Below are positions 10,490-22,775 of a stretch of DNA of 64,000 nucleotides, piece by piece. Both the position numbers and the translations under genes were made by a program. How positions within the stretch are numbered: the first letter of the stretch is position 1; every line of letters begins with the position of its first letter. The DNA is from Sesamum alatum (Eukaryota; Streptophyta; Magnoliopsida; Lamiales; Pedaliaceae), in NCBI GenBank assembly GCA_034509735.1, contig JACGWO010000006.1, positions 33,039,141-33,103,140 of the forward strand, given 5' to 3'. A model generated the notes under the pieces. The model was not told the DNA's origin and ran no database searches. It saw nothing but the letters and a program-made list of their open reading frames with translations.

Positions 10490-10914
10490 TGATGTGGACG
10501 TCACAACCAAGAAGGTATTTTCTGAGTTTCGGACTAGATGATGACTTGCAACGTGTTTTGGTTCAAGATGAGCCATCTGAGCATGAAAATGATCAATTCA
10601 CTGTGCTTAAAAGACTCTTAGACTCGATGGATGGAGCAGAGGATAACAGACAGACGAAGCGAAGAAACTGTGTGGAACACAATCAAGCTGTGTTCAAGAA
10701 AATGGTCGTGTCATCGTGTTTCCCTGATGAAGAACAAGCCGTGCTACACACCACGATTGTGTTATCGTGTATCTCTGATGAAGATCAAGCCGTGTTCAAG
10801 AACACGACCGCCGTGTTCTCAGGAGATTTGAAGAAAAATAAGGAGATGCCTAAGGCCGCACCCCAAGTTGAACTTAAACCCCTCCCTTCACCCTCAGGTA
10901 TGAATTTTTCTTGA
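10490..10914 (+). pseudogene. Gypsy protease-RT linker with internal repeats
   Basis: Acidic linker segment starting around DDDLQRVLVQDE. It contains repeats of about 60 bp (10663-10835) with copies of an A(C)ACG..CGTGT palindromic word, reading as repeated FPDEEQAV / ISDEDQAV phrases. It ends in PQVELKPLPS, the block that precedes RT in Athila/Tat elements. The frame is then shifted. The same palindromic word recurs at 22480-22640 and 24862-25045 in this element. Confidence 0.6.
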
Positions 10915-10989
10915 ACCCAACTCGACATATCCTGTGATAATCAAGGCCAAGTTGAATAAGTCTAAAACATTACAATTACTTGAGGTGTT

Positions 10990-11933
10990 ACGTCTGTATA
11001 TAAGTGTCATAGAATACTCAATTGATGACATCAAAGGCATAGATCCATCTGTTTGCATGCATCATTTTCACTTAGAAGATGACTATACTCCTTCGGTTAA
11101 GCCTCAGAGATGATTGAATCCGAATATGAAGGAGGTTGTAAAAAAAGAAGTCCTTAAGTTGCTAGATGCCAGCATAATTTTTCCAATTTCTGATAGTCGT
11201 TGGGTTAGTCCCACACAAGTAGTTCCTAAAAAAGGGGGTGTCACAGTCGTGCAAAATGAGAATAATGAATTGATGCCCAGTAGGACAATCAGAGGATGGC
11301 GCATGTGCATAGATTGTAGGAAGTTGAATATGGCCACTCATAGGGACCACTTTCCACTTTCGTTCATTAATCAAATGCTAGAACACTTAGCCAAATATTC
11401 TTATTTTTGCTATCTTGATGGATATTCTGGATTTTCGCAAATACCCATTCATCCTAGCGATCAAGAAATGACCACTCTTTATGGCACATTTGCATATCGA
11501 AGGATGCCTTTTGGTTTGTGTAATGCTCTGGCTACTTCCCAACGATGCATGATGGCTATTTTTTTAGCATATTGAGAGTATAATGGACATGTTTATGGCT
11601 AATTTTTCTGTGTATGGCACTGATTTTGATGAATGCTTCCTTAATCTAACAAAAGTGTTGCAGCGATGCAAGGAAGTTAATCTCACTCTCAATTGGGAAA
11701 AATGTCACTTCATGGTAAGAGAGGGTATTGTTTTAGGGCATTTGGTGTTCAATCGAGGTATTGAGGTCGATCGAACAGAAATTGAAATAATTGAGAAACT
11801 ACCTCCCTTTTGCTAAGTCATTAACTAATTTGCTCACTAGAGATGTCCCTCTTGACATATCCGACGAATGCCTAGATGTGTTTAATCAGTCAAAGCGCGC
11901 CCTCATCTTAGCATCTATTATGCAACCCTCTGA
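10990..11933 (+). pseudogene. Gypsy reverse transcriptase remnant
   Basis: Starts with the pre-RT block CMHHFHLEDD, then (after a stop at about 11111) KEVLKLLDASIIFPISDSRWVSP, WRMCIDCRKLN, the first catalytic Asp in FCYLDGYSGFSQI, and MPFGLCNALAT. A frameshift follows. In the next frame the box expected to carry two catalytic aspartates reads FMANFSVYG, so both are replaced. The thumb and connection segment (LTRDVPLDISDECLDVFN) is then cut at ...MQPSD by Copia B and resumes at 20587. Inactive as read. Confidence 0.8.
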
Positions 11934-13262
11934 TGTTAGAATAGGTAACCAGAAAGCCAATTGCATTGGCGGTTATGGGTAATATTTAGCAATCTTTATG
12001 GAACTCGGGAGCCTAAATGTTCACACCAACATTCACCTAGTCTCTAGTGCCATGGACCGTTGCTAGACAACCACCCATGTTGGATACAAGCCCAAGTCTA
12101 GCTAAGGGTGAACCTAATGAGTCACACACAAATCACTTTGGATTTGGCAAAAATTAATTTGGAATTAATTCTAAAAGAAGCGAATAAAGTTAATTGGATT
12201 AAATCTATTCAAGAGAGAAAATAAATGATTGGATCATTTATTGGGAATTACATTTGATGGATGATCCACGATTAATTAATTGGATTAGTTAATTTTGGAC
12301 TAAGAACCTTTAAATTAATTGGATTAATTTATTAGGTTTTGGCTAGAATAATAGATTGGATCGATTATTCTTAATTTGGACTTATTTTTATTTAACTGGA
12401 TTAAATACACTATTGGGATTCAATTGGATTGAGATTAATTAGATTAATTAATTCCCAATGATTCTTGTTTGGACTTTAAATTAATTAGATTAATAATGTC
12501 CAAAGGCTTGGAATTCAAGTCCACATCTTATAAAAGTTGGAGTATGTTGTAGGAGAATTTGGAGCTTTCTCCTAGTGTGTATAGGCCATGTGAGGTGCAT
12601 GTGGAGGTGGTTCTCCATGTGCCATCATGGGTGACACTTGTGCTATAATAGTGTATATGTTGAAGTTAGCCTTGGAGATTTATTGATGGAGGTTGAATTT
12701 TGAATTCAAAAATTCCTACTTACACATAAAAATACACTACACAAAGACACATAACATGCTTCAATTTTGCTGGAGATTTTAGCCAAAAACACCTCTAAAA
12801 ATTCTCTCTAAGAGTTCATTTCTTTTGGAAAGAAAGAACTTAAAACATTCTAAAGATCACTAATTGATAGTGTTGCTTTGGAATTACTTTCTTCTTCTCT
12901 AACTATATTTTATCTAGCAATAAACCATAGTTTGAATCCCTTGTGAGTGTGGACAATACTTAGAGGAATTCACGTTGAGTTCTCAAGTGAACGGAATAAG
13001 GAAACGTAAAGGGAACAAAGCTAGAAACGGTACTACGTTTGTGAAACAAAAAGGTAGGTTCTCATTTATATTCTTGTACCATTTATTTTTATTCCTTTAG
13101 CCACATGTCCATCATGTTTATTTTATGTTGTTATGCTCTTGACAAACATCGAACGCCCGAGAACTTCAAAGGGAACACCACTTTGAACCCGTTTAAGATT
13201 ATGCCTTTAAATTCACATTTTTACGCTTCCATTACGTTCCCGGGCCTTACCCAATTCTTTCA
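11934..13262 (+). repeat. 5' LTR of Copia B, internally deleted
   Basis: Starts TGTTAGAATAGGTAACC, ends CTTTCA. Relative to the 3' LTR it lacks most of 18475-19285 and a further 70 bp around the block ACCACCCATG. A TATA box TTATAAAAG lies at 12528-12536, matched at 19892-19900 in the 3' LTR. Confidence 0.85.
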
Positions 13263-13275
13263 ATGCATCAGAGCC
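13263..13275 (+). other. Primer-binding site of Copia B
   Basis: ATGCATCAGAGCC directly follows the LTR end CA and differs at three positions from TGGTATCAGAGCC. CCGGTTCGG continues as in A. Confidence 0.55.
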
Positions 13276-15198
13276 CGGTTCGGTATTGTGGCTATAGGAT
13301 TAACATGTTATTATGTGTTAAGATGAAGAACGTGTTTAAATTGCTTTCGAAAAGCATGATTTATCGCTTTAAAGCATGATAATATGTGTACAAAATATGT
13401 GTTAATTTTGCTTTTGAAATTATAGATATCCATGCATTTTGAGAATTGGATTTTCTGTAAATGCATGTTTATATTTCAGTTTTTTATAGCAGAAGTTCAA
13501 AAAATAAAATTGAAAAGCAGTGTCAGCTGCCCGGCAGGGGCAGCAAGTAGCGCACGGGCGTCTGCCCGTGCGCACTGCTGGGCGTGCACGCGCGCCTGCT
13601 GCTGAGCGGGCGCACATGCTGCGCGCTGTGCTGAGCGCGCGCGCGGCCGTCTGGGACGGTCGGCCAGCAGCACTGTTTTGTGCCCTTTTTTGCCGTTTTT
13701 CCAGAAAATTGGATTTTTCTGATTTCTGCTAGTTTTTGAAATTATTAATTTTGGCATATTTTAATTCTTAGTTAAATTGGATTTTTCTAAAATTATATTG
13801 TGCCTTGGATTATTTTGGAAATGGTTTCCAAACACAAAAAAGAAAATGGTTTGTACATTGGATGTATAGTTGATATCCATATTTTTAATTGCATTATTAA
13901 TATGGTATTTTTATATTTTTATTATGTTTTGGGTTTTTAGATATTGGATATCTATGGATATATACATGGAATGTATTTATTTGTTGGCATTTTTATATTT
14001 GATATATATGTGCTTTGTTATTGTTGTTTATTTGATAAACAATAAGGATGATCACTAGCCCATTGACCTATGTATGGTTTATTTTTGTTGGGTGAGGCCT
14101 GCGTGCCTCTTTGTTTTTCCCTTCCCTCTATCGTTTTTAGCCTTGTAATAATAAGGCTTTCTTCCTCTCTTTTAATGTACTCCCCCCGACTTCTGATTGG
14201 GGTTTCTTTTAAGTTGTAATGAGAGTAGATTAGATTGTGAGGCTTTATTTTATTAATGTAAGCTTCCATGGAGATGAAGGGCCAAAAAGGTCCGTTGGAT
14301 GGAGTCCACGATGGGAGGTCAACAAGAACAAAGGAGGATTTTACAAGGTCCCATTAGAATGATAATGGGATGTAAAAATTATAATAGTGTAGGCTTACCC
14401 TAGATTGAGCATAGATCCACTTTGGGCTCAGTGGATCACTTAGGAATGGGCTTGTGATCATCCTACAGGGGCGTGCTAGACTTGTTTTGCATGTGTTTGA
14501 TGTTTTAATGCTTTGATTTATGATGTTTTTGGAATGCATCTATTTACATTGAATGTTTAAAACTTAAGCATGCAAAATACTAATAATGATGAGGTATCGG
14601 TCTTACTAAATAATAACTCTCACTTGGATGGTCCAAGTATATATTAGACCGAAAATGGAATTAAATCAAATAGTTTGATTACTCCAAGCCTTCCATCCAT
14701 AACAATATAGTAAGGAAGCTACTTTCACCCATTCGTGGTCTCACGAGTCATGGCACGTTTTGGAATGGAAGAAAGCTGTGCTATTGTTACGAACAAAGGA
14801 ATATGCTCCTTTTTTTCTGTCTCACGAGTCGTGGGGGCCGACAGTTGAGATATGATTTGGTTGATGGGTCGGGCCTAACGCTGAAGTAATATGATTCGCT
14901 TGGAGTCCTTAGAATCATGTGAAAGAGGTGAGGCAAAATATCTTGGGAATCTCATTAGATGAGAATGGTATTGGATACCTCCCACAAAGCTTTCCCTATG
15001 TGAATCGTAAAAGCGGGGCATGCAGAATTACGTTTGTGGATCCAAGCCCACTAGGAAATGATTTCCCGAAAACCACACTTGAGAGTGGTGGGCTTTTTGA
15101 AGAAATAGTGGGAGGCGTTAATGACTAAAGACCAAGTCTAAACTTGAATTTAATATTATAATAATCTACTAAATTTCTACTTTATATTTTGAATGTAG
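13276..15198 (+). other. Copia B leader
   Basis: 1.9 kb without a credible gene. It includes the GC island (13515-13680), then a block around GGGCTTGTGATCATCC (near 14445) shared with A, D, E and F, and the paired motif GTCTCACGAGTCATGG (14738-14753) and GTCTCACGAGTCGTGG (14819-14834), 81 bp apart. The second copy is 365-380 bp upstream of the gag ATG. Confidence 0.7.
13515..13680. repeat. GC-rich island in Copia B leader
   Basis: About 165 bp of GCGCGC, CTGCTG and GGGCGTGC words between AT-rich borders, about 250 bp after the PBS. It is open on both strands by composition. Same position and character as the islands in A, D and F, but not the same sequence word for word. Confidence 0.7.
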
Positions 15199-16035
15199 AT
15201 GACTAAGAATCCACTCGTTGTACTTCTTGAGACTAACAAAATTGATGGTACAAACTATAATGATTGGCTGCGAAATCTAAGGATTGTCCTCGATTTCGAA
15301 AATCAGGCTTACGTTCTAGATAAGCCTCTTCCTCGGGTCTTGTCGGAGGGGTCCTCGTCAGAAGAGCGTTTGACGTTCAATGACTGGTAAGAGGACAACC
15401 GCAAGGTCCGTAGCATCATACTGGCATCCATGACTAAAGAGATCCAGAAATAGTATGATCGGTTGGATGATGTCAGCTCGATAATGTTCTGCATGAAAGA
15501 CGTTTATGCGGTAGATATGCTACAAGGAAGGCATTTTTCGGAGCTAAGATGACAGAAGGGTCGTTTGTACACCAACATGGAGTGATGATACTATCCCTAT
15601 TGGAAACGCTCAAAGACCTCCGAGTTGATCTTTGAAAAGAGACGTACATCGCCGTGATCCTTCAGCCTCTTCCTCCCTCCTTTGACCCGTTTATCGTTAA
15701 GTACAACATGAATGGGCTTGAAAAAGATCTTCATGAGTTGATGAACATGTTGGTCCAATACGAGGCAATGATTGAAAAGTCTGCACTGTCGATATTGGTG
15801 GGGGAGGCTTCAACCTCAAGAGCGAAAGGTAAAGGAGCCGGACGCTGGAGGATGAAGAAGGGTAAGACATAATCAGCCTCTGCAAGCGCTCAGAGCGCTC
15901 CTGTTGCCATGCTGGGCATGGGCAAAGGAAAGAGGAAGGCGGTTTGGCAGTCAAGAATTGCAAAAGATGTTTGCATATATTGCCGTGACAAGTGGCATTG
16001 GAAGAGGGAGTGTCCTAAACTCCTCTCCAACCAAG
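15199..16035 (+). pseudogene. Copia B gag remnant
   Basis: The ATG at 15199 opens MTKNPLVVLLETNKIDGTNY and continues through VLDKPLPRVLSEGSSSEERL to a stop after 63 codons. Further stops and shifts follow. MILQPLPPSFDPFIVKYNMNG at 15654 and ELMNMLVQYEAMIEKSA are well kept. The zinc knuckle CIYCRDKWHWKREC (about 15968-16009) keeps all four metal ligands. At least four lesions separate the pieces, so no full Gag could be made. Confidence 0.75.
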
Positions 16036-16950
16036 GTACATTTGAATTTGAGCTTTAACATGATTACTATTCTCCTTCTTGGGTATTGGATACCAGCTGT
16101 AGAGCTCATATCTACAAATGGTTTGCAGGTGATGGAAAGGAGTAGAAGGCTAAGACGAAGATGGTTTCTAAAGCGATGGCAGGGCCGTTGCTTGTAGTAG
16201 CTATTGGATCAGTTAGACTTAGCCATTAGTGATCATGTTAGGATAGAGTTGATAGGTTCCAATTATGTAACCTAGACGATCAAATTATGTTTCTATTATT
16301 GGACAATTAGGATTACATATTTTTTATCAATAAAAGTTTCTTTTATTTGACAAGAATGGTTATTCTTGTCTGCTAGGTTGCTTCCATAATTGTTTTAATA
16401 CTATCCCATAATTAGATTGTGAATTCTCAAAACAAATGATAAGATGGATAATCAAGATAAACTCATAGATTTGGCATGCAAAGCTAGGTCACATTCCTCT
16501 AGATAGGATAAGGAGGTTAGTAGATTCAAGGAGTCTAGAAATAGACAATTTGAGCCTGCTAGCTTGCAAGTCCTTCCTGAGCAGGAAAATGGCCAAGAAG
16601 CTCTTTGTAGAACAAAGTATGCTTGCTAGTGGTCTATTGGATTGGATCCAGTCAGACATCTATGGATCACTCAATACACAAGACCAGAAGAGGGTTCACA
16701 AGTCTAAGGACCTTTGGAAGGTTCAGGGAATTAAATTTGAAGTGGGAACCGAACTGGTTGAAAAATTAACCTTCAATTGGATCGAGTGGTGTGTATTTAG
16801 TGGGAGTTCTTGATGTATCTAAATTGGAATGCAATTCTCACTCAGTGGAATTCTTCCTGGAATGCCACTATTGAACGGTGTCTCTGATAAGGGAGGAATG
16901 AAACCTTGTTGAACATGGTTCGGTCGGTGTTTCACTGAACTACCTTGGCT
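16036..16950 (+). pseudogene. Copia B protease-integrase scraps
   Basis: A protease motif WVLDTSCRAH (near 16080) has Ser where the catalytic triplet normally has Gly. After a gap, pre-integrase sequence LGHIPLDRIRRLVDSRSLEI (about 16475-16540) and SGLLDWIQSDIYGSL mark the integrase start. The second catalytic region is deleted, and the third reads as NATIERCL followed by LLNMVRSV. Heavy decay. Confidence 0.65.
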
Positions 16951-18390
16951 CATCTGGGCTTGTTCTTAAGAGAGTAGCCAAGTTGTAAAACATGGAACTT
17001 TCTAAAGATCGTAGCCCAGACGCCATATTAGATATGGCATGGCAAGCCTGTATCCTACAAAGTACTTGAGTATGTGGGATGGTCTTGCATATGTCAAGGG
17101 ACTAGTGGGAGGCAAACTATGTTTGCACAGGTTCATGTGTTGTCCTAAGGGAAATAGGATTTCAAAGGATAACCGGTGTGAGGAATAGCTCTTTGAGAAA
17201 TCAAGTAGAGCGACACCTCAGTACGATATAGCAAGCATCATTTAAAATTAAGTTTGCTCACTGACTATATTCCAGTTCTCCTAAGGACGACCAAAATATC
17301 CTAGATACCTGAGAGGTACAGGTTTCTGGGTCAGTCCGGTCAATTGGATTATAATCCAAAAGACATAAGGAGAAGCAATATTGGACATTTGATCGAATCA
17401 ATGGCTTGGAGCCTGTGATTCGACATGGAATTCAAGCTTGGTTTTGAACTCCATGAAACTGGAATATTCATTTTGATGAGTTCATACGGAGTATGACTTG
17501 ATCAGTAACGAGTTTCAGGATCAGTGGGAGTTTAGTTGTGTTCCTAGTATTTAATGTGTGTAACGTCTTCTTCATTTGAAATGAATTTAAGATGTTAGGA
17601 AAAAATGAAACACGAACATTGTTCACTGTAATTCTGCATGAATGGAATTTGATTCCTATATATAGGGTTTAAGCTGTCCAAGACTCAGTCAAGGTTGACT
17701 GTAGAGGAAGCTTAGATGTTTGGCATCCCCTACGTCTTTGCCACAGGCAGCATAGGTATGTTGTTTGGTGCATTGGACCTGATGTTGTTGTATGCTTTTT
17801 GGCATAACCATGGAAATCGGGTGTGTACTGAGGAGGCGGTACAGTGCTGTGAGAACAGTCTTTAATACCTGAATAAGGATTAAAGAAGTGTTCTTGATGC
17901 ACGTTCTATGGAGAGTGATTCTGGAAGGCCTATAGCGATACTAGCTTCCAGTATCAAGTGAATAATATCTAGTCTCAGTTATGAAATATACTTAGGCTTA
18001 ATGATAAGGTGGTGGCTTGGAAAGGTTTCAAGCGGGATACCATGACGGACCATGAAAGTTTAATGTATGGCAACTTTAGAAGTTGCTTCGGAGAGTGGTT
18101 TGGATGAAAAACCACATCCAATGATTGGGTGTGGTGCCTAGCAAGGCAAAGCCAGTAGTTACCTTGGAGGATAACAACATGGCTGTAGCGCAAGCTAAAG
18201 GACCGAGATCTCATCACGGATTCAGAAAAATTCTTAGACAGTACCATCTACTTGGAGCAATGGTATGAAGAGGTGGCATGCGGTTGGACCACATCATCTT
18301 GGCAGAAATAAGGTAGACCGTGAGATCGAGCCGGATATCGCAAATTACTTATGCTCAGATTAGTCTGAGCGACATGGGTGATTGGCTTTC
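16951..18390 (+). pseudogene. Copia B RT-RNase H relic
   Basis: Only scattered phrases survive. They include IWHGKPVSYK near 17030-17060 (still the integrase C-terminus), YVFATGSIGMLFGA near 17725 (the end of RT), and a decayed RNase H reading to about 18385 whose order matches E. The catalytic RT box is not visible, so a large part of RT is deleted. Several hundred bases here have no readable frame. Confidence 0.55.
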
Positions 18391-18400
18391 AAGTGGGAGA
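18391..18400 (+). other. Polypurine tract of Copia B
   Basis: AAGTGGGAGA ends one base before the 3' LTR, the usual primer for plus-strand DNA synthesis. The identical tract precedes the 3' LTR of E; D has GAAT... side sequence CAAGTGGGAGAT and F a one-base variant on the minus strand. Confidence 0.75.
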
Positions 18401-18401
18401 T

Positions 18402-20586
18402 TGTTAGAATAGGTGACCAGAAAGCCAATTGGATTGGCGGTTTTTGGTACTATTTAAAAATCATTATTGAAGTAATATTGACTTGATGAATATATTAAGT
18501 ATTCATCCGTGGCACTATGTGTTTGTTGTGCTTACTGATTATGTTAAACAGCATTTTAACGTCACAACAAATGCCCACAGACGAATTAGATAACCCATGT
18601 AGTTGGGTTGCGCATTGGATGAGAGCTATGAAACCAACTTCTGAGGGTTGGTCTCAAATGTTCCAAGTCGAGGACCTCGAGACAGGGCAATGAGGGTCCT
18701 GTAGAGACTTGCACTAAGGATTGCATTCAGTGGATGAGTGCCGTGCTTCATCCGCGACAGACGTTGGACGTTTATGCAATATTAGTGAGTTAGTTGACAA
18801 GGGTGCCAACTGACTGAACTGGCTCGCGGGAATCGTCATGTGGAATTCTTGGAGGCTTGGTCGGTATGACCGGAATTCCCGGCTCCGATAGTACGAGATT
18901 AGTCCTCGGACTTGAGGAATCATGGCAGTCACATGCATATGAAGGTTGTATCTAGGGTCTGGCAAGAGATGTCCGTATCTGGGATACGTTCATCATAAGC
19001 CTTATCCAGTGCAGCCGAAATATGTATTGAGGACGATGGATTCCAAGATAGGATCCGTCACCTGTCAATATATGACAGTCGAGTCTCCTATGCGCTCTGA
19101 GAAAGTTTAAGCTCTTAAAGTCTGTGGCCAAAGCGATTGGTCGAGTAGGGAATGGTTTCCTACGTCGATCAATAGAGCAAACGTATCTCGAGTTATTGAG
19201 CATAGTTTTCTAGTCCAGGATGGGAACCGGAAGCCCAATTCCATGCCCTAGACTAAGACTGGGAGATGGATGATGGAGGACCATACTCGTATGGAACTCG
19301 AGAGCCTAAATGTTGACACCAACATTCACCTAGTCTCTAGTGCTTTGGACCGTTGCTAGATGGCCACCCATGGTGACGGGCGTTGTTCCGATTAAGGGTT
19401 AATTGTAAAAATAGTTAATTAAAATTGATTTAATTTACCATTGTGTTGGACACAAGCCCAAGTCTAGCTGAGGGTGAACCTAATGAGTCACACACAAGTC
19501 ACTCTGGATTTGGTGGAATTAATTTGGAATTAATTCTAGACAAAGCGAATAAATTTAATTGGATTAAATTTATTCAAGAGAGAAAATAAATGATTGGATC
19601 ATTTATTGGGAAATTCATTTGATGGATGGTGCAAGATTAATTAATTGGTTTAGTTAATTTTGGACTAAGAACCTTTAAATTAATTGGATTAATTTATTGG
19701 ATTTTGGCTAGAGTAATGATTGGATCGATTATTCTTAATTTGGACTTATGTTTATTTAATTGGATTAAATAAACTATTGGGATTCAATTGGATAGAGATT
19801 AATTAAATTAATTAATTCCCAATGATTCTTGTTTGGACTTAAAATTAATTAGATTAATAAAGTCCAAAAGCTTGGAATTCAAGTCCACATCTTATAAAAG
19901 TTGGAGTATGTTGTAGGAGAATTTGGAGCTTTCTCCTAGTGTGTATAGGCCATGTGAGATGCATGTGGAGGTGGTTCTCCATGTGACATCATGGGTGACA
20001 CTTGTTCTATAATAGTGTATATGTGGAAGTTAGCCTTGGAGGTTTATTGATGGAGGTTGAATTTTGAATTCAAAAATTCCTACTTACACATAAAAATATA
20101 CTACACAAAGATACATAACATGCTTCAATTTTGCTGGAGATTTTTAGCCAAAAACACCTCTGAAAATTCTCTGTAAGAGCTCATTTCTTATGGAAAAAAA
20201 GAACTAAAAACATTCTAAAGATCACTAATTATTTATCTAGCAATAAACTATAGTTTGAATCCCTTGTGAGGTCTGGAAAATACTTAGAGGAATTCTATGT
20301 TGAATTCTCAAGTGAACGGAACAAGGAAACGTAAAGGGAACAAAGCTAGAAACGGTACTACGTTTGTGAAACAAAAGGTAGGTTCTCATTTATATTCTTG
20401 TACCTTTTGTTTTTATTCCTTTACCCACATGTCCAACATGTTTATTTTATATTGTTATGCTCTTGACAAACACCGAACGCCCGAAAACTTCAAAGGGAAC
20501 ACCCCTTTGAACCCGTTTAAGATTACGCCTTTAAATTCACATTTTTACGCTTCCGTTGCGTTCCCGAACCGTACCCGATCCTTTCA
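18402..20586 (+). repeat. 3' LTR of Copia B
   Basis: 2185 bp, TGTTAGAATAGGTGACC to CTTTCA. The conserved LTR block lies at about 19325-19382 and TATA box TTATAAAAG at 19892-19900. The LTR is followed by CCTGA, the target duplication, and then by Gypsy coding sequence. Confidence 0.85.
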
Positions 20587-21010
20587 CCTGATTTGTCTCT
20601 TCCATTTGAAATCATATATGATGCAAGTGACTTTGCAGTGGGGTTGTTCTTTGCCAAAGAAAAGAATAAGCTACATGTGATTCCTTGCACAAGGTGTACT
20701 CTTGACGATGCCCAAATGAACTACGCCATCACTAAAAAGGAATTGCTTGCCCTTGTGTTTGCTTTTGACAAAATTTGTTCATACATCATTGGTTCTAAAG
20801 TGATCATTTTATTGATCACGCGGCTATTAGGTACCTCTTGAGAAAGAAGGATGCGAAGCCACGTTCGATCTGATGGATACTTCTACTCCAAGGGTTTAAC
20901 CTAGAGATACGAGACAAAAAAAGGACGGAAAACGCCGTGGCGAACCATCTATCCTGTCTAAGGTTTGAGAACCAAATGGGTAACAAAATTTCAATCGATG
21001 GCTCTTTCCC
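20587..21010 (+). pseudogene. Gypsy RNase H remnant
   Basis: Picks up exactly where RT is cut at 11933. Motifs are FEIIYDASDFAVG (catalytic Asp), NYAITKKELLALVFAFDK (catalytic Glu region) and YIIGSKVII. A frameshift near 20815 follows, then family sequence LEIRDKK and ENAVANHLS in the new frame with a nonsense codon after RSI. RNase H would degrade the RNA template during reverse transcription. Confidence 0.8.
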
Positions 21011-21199
21011 TAATGATCAATTATTTGCTTTAATGTCTGCTGAAGCACCTTAGTATGCCGATTTTTGTGAATTATATAGCATGTGGGATCGTACCCCCAG
21101 ACATAACCTTTCATTAGAAAAAAAATATTCTCTCGAATATTTGCTATTTTATTTGGGGTGAACCATACCTCTACAAGCATTGCGCTAATGGAGTGGCGA

Positions 21200-22289
21200 A
21201 ACCTACCAATAGACGAAATCTGAGATGTCATACATCATTGTCATTCATATTCATATGGGGGTCATGCTAGTAGCTCTAAGACCACTGCTAAGATTTTCAA
21301 TTTGGTTTTTTATTGGCCATCAATGTTTAAAGAAGTTCTTGAATTTGTGCTTGCATGCGATAACTGTCAACGAGTTGGGAACATCTCGAAACATCATAAA
21401 ATGATTTTAAATTACATACTTGAGGTCGAGACCTTTGATGTTTGGGGAATTGATTTCATGGGTCCTTTTCCACCATCGCTCGGAAATAAGTTCATTTTGG
21501 TTGCCGTCGACTACGTTTCGAAATGGGTAGAAGCCATAGCATCCCCAACTAGTGACGCGAAAAACAGTAATTAAACTTTTCAAAAAAATCATTTTTCTTG
21601 TGTCCCTAGAACTATGATTAGTGATGGAGGTTCACATTTTATTGAAAAATAATTTGAAACCCTCCTTAAGAAATTCAAACTATTAGGCAAGTCAAAGTGT
21701 CGAACGGGGAAATCAACGCTATTTTGGAAAAAACTGTATCATCCTCCCGAAAAGATTGGTCTTCTTAAGCTTGATGATGCCTTATGGCCCTATTGGACAA
21801 CGTACAAAACTCCATCAGTACTACCCCATTTCGTTTGTTTTATAGAAAACCTTGCCACCTACCCGTTGAACTTGAGCATAGGGCTTTTTGGGCCATAAAA
21901 AACTAAATTTTGATCTCAAATCGGCGGGTGAGAGACGAAGTCTTCAATTGAGTGAACTTGACGAGCTAAGGTTATATACTTATAATAGTGCCAAACTCTA
22001 CAAGGAACGCACCAAAAAGTGGCACGACCAACGCATTGTTCTAAGGGAATTCAAAGACAATGATATTGTTTTGCTATTTAACTCTCGCCTCTATTTTTTT
22101 CTTGGAAAACTGCGCTCACGTTGGCCGGAGCCCTTCCATGTTCTTAAGGTTTTTCCTTATGGCGAAGTTGAGGTTTGGAGTGAAGCGACAAGCACATTTA
22201 AAGGCAATGGTCAACGGTTAAAAAACTACGTTGTTGGAACTCCAATTGAAATGGGGAGCAATTTGCAGCTCCGTAACCCGTCGGCTTGA
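21200..22289 (+). pseudogene. Gypsy integrase remnant
   Basis: N-terminal HHCC zinc domain: His in CHSYSYGGH and Cys in CDNCQRVGN. The core has the first Asp in [11 protein letters not shown] and the second in ISDGGSHFIE. The position normally holding the catalytic Glu, in GQVKVSNGEI, reads Lys. A piece between core motifs is missing (near 21680). The C-terminal domain 21888-22289 is open for 133 codons, with KLNFDLKSAGE, LYKERTKKWHDQ, VLLFNSRL and GKLRSRWPEPF, and ends at a stop. Confidence 0.8.
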
Positions 22290-22775
22290 AATTCCACTAC
22301 ACACAGTCGAGCTAACGACTTAAAACAAAGCGCTGCTCAGGAGGCAACCCGAGTCATTTCTATTTCTAAATTTCTTATTTTAGTTATTATATTATTTCCT
22401 CTATAATTCTACTTGTTCCATGACGTTACTCTATATCTTTGCAGATTCATCCGAACGGCGACAAGGGCCAACACATTCCGAAAACACGTCCAAGCTGTGT
22501 TCTGAAAACACGATCGTGTTACCCAGTGTCGTCAAAAGAAAAAAAGACCGGGATGAACACGGTCGTGATACGCAACTTCCAGATTTTAAAACCCTCAAAA
22601 CGGTCGTGTTTCAGCCAACCCCTTCACGAAAAACTCGGCTCCCTCTCTTTTTTCTCTCTCAAATCCGTCGGGGAGCACAAAAGTTTTGCAAAAAATCTCT
22701 GATTGTTCGATTATCCATCACTTGGGCTCTCCAATAATACCAATTTTTTGATTTTCATTGGTTATATCTTCCCAC
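22290..22775 (+). other. Gypsy spacer with palindromic CGTGT words
   Basis: Untranslated spacer between pol and the downstream gene. It contains AACACGATCGTGTT at 22507-22520, a perfect 14-bp palindrome, plus AACACGGTCGTGAT and AAAACGGTCGTGTTT within 100 bp. Overlapping plus-strand frames here look like composition effects and are not annotated. Confidence 0.5.

Larger units (their letters stand above)
11934..20586 (+). mobile_element. Copia element B, complete outline but decayed
   Basis: 8653 bp from TGTTAG to CTTTCA. Flanks are TCTGA (11929-11933) and CCTGA (20587-20591), a 5-bp target duplication with one mismatch. Internal order is PBS, GC island, leader, gag, protease, integrase scraps, RNase H scraps and polypurine tract. 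The LTRs differ greatly in length (1329 and 2185 bp) because the 5' copy has lost about 0.8 kb. In a 235-bp stretch compared by hand (12085 and 19440 onward) about 8% of positions differ. Confidence 0.9.
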
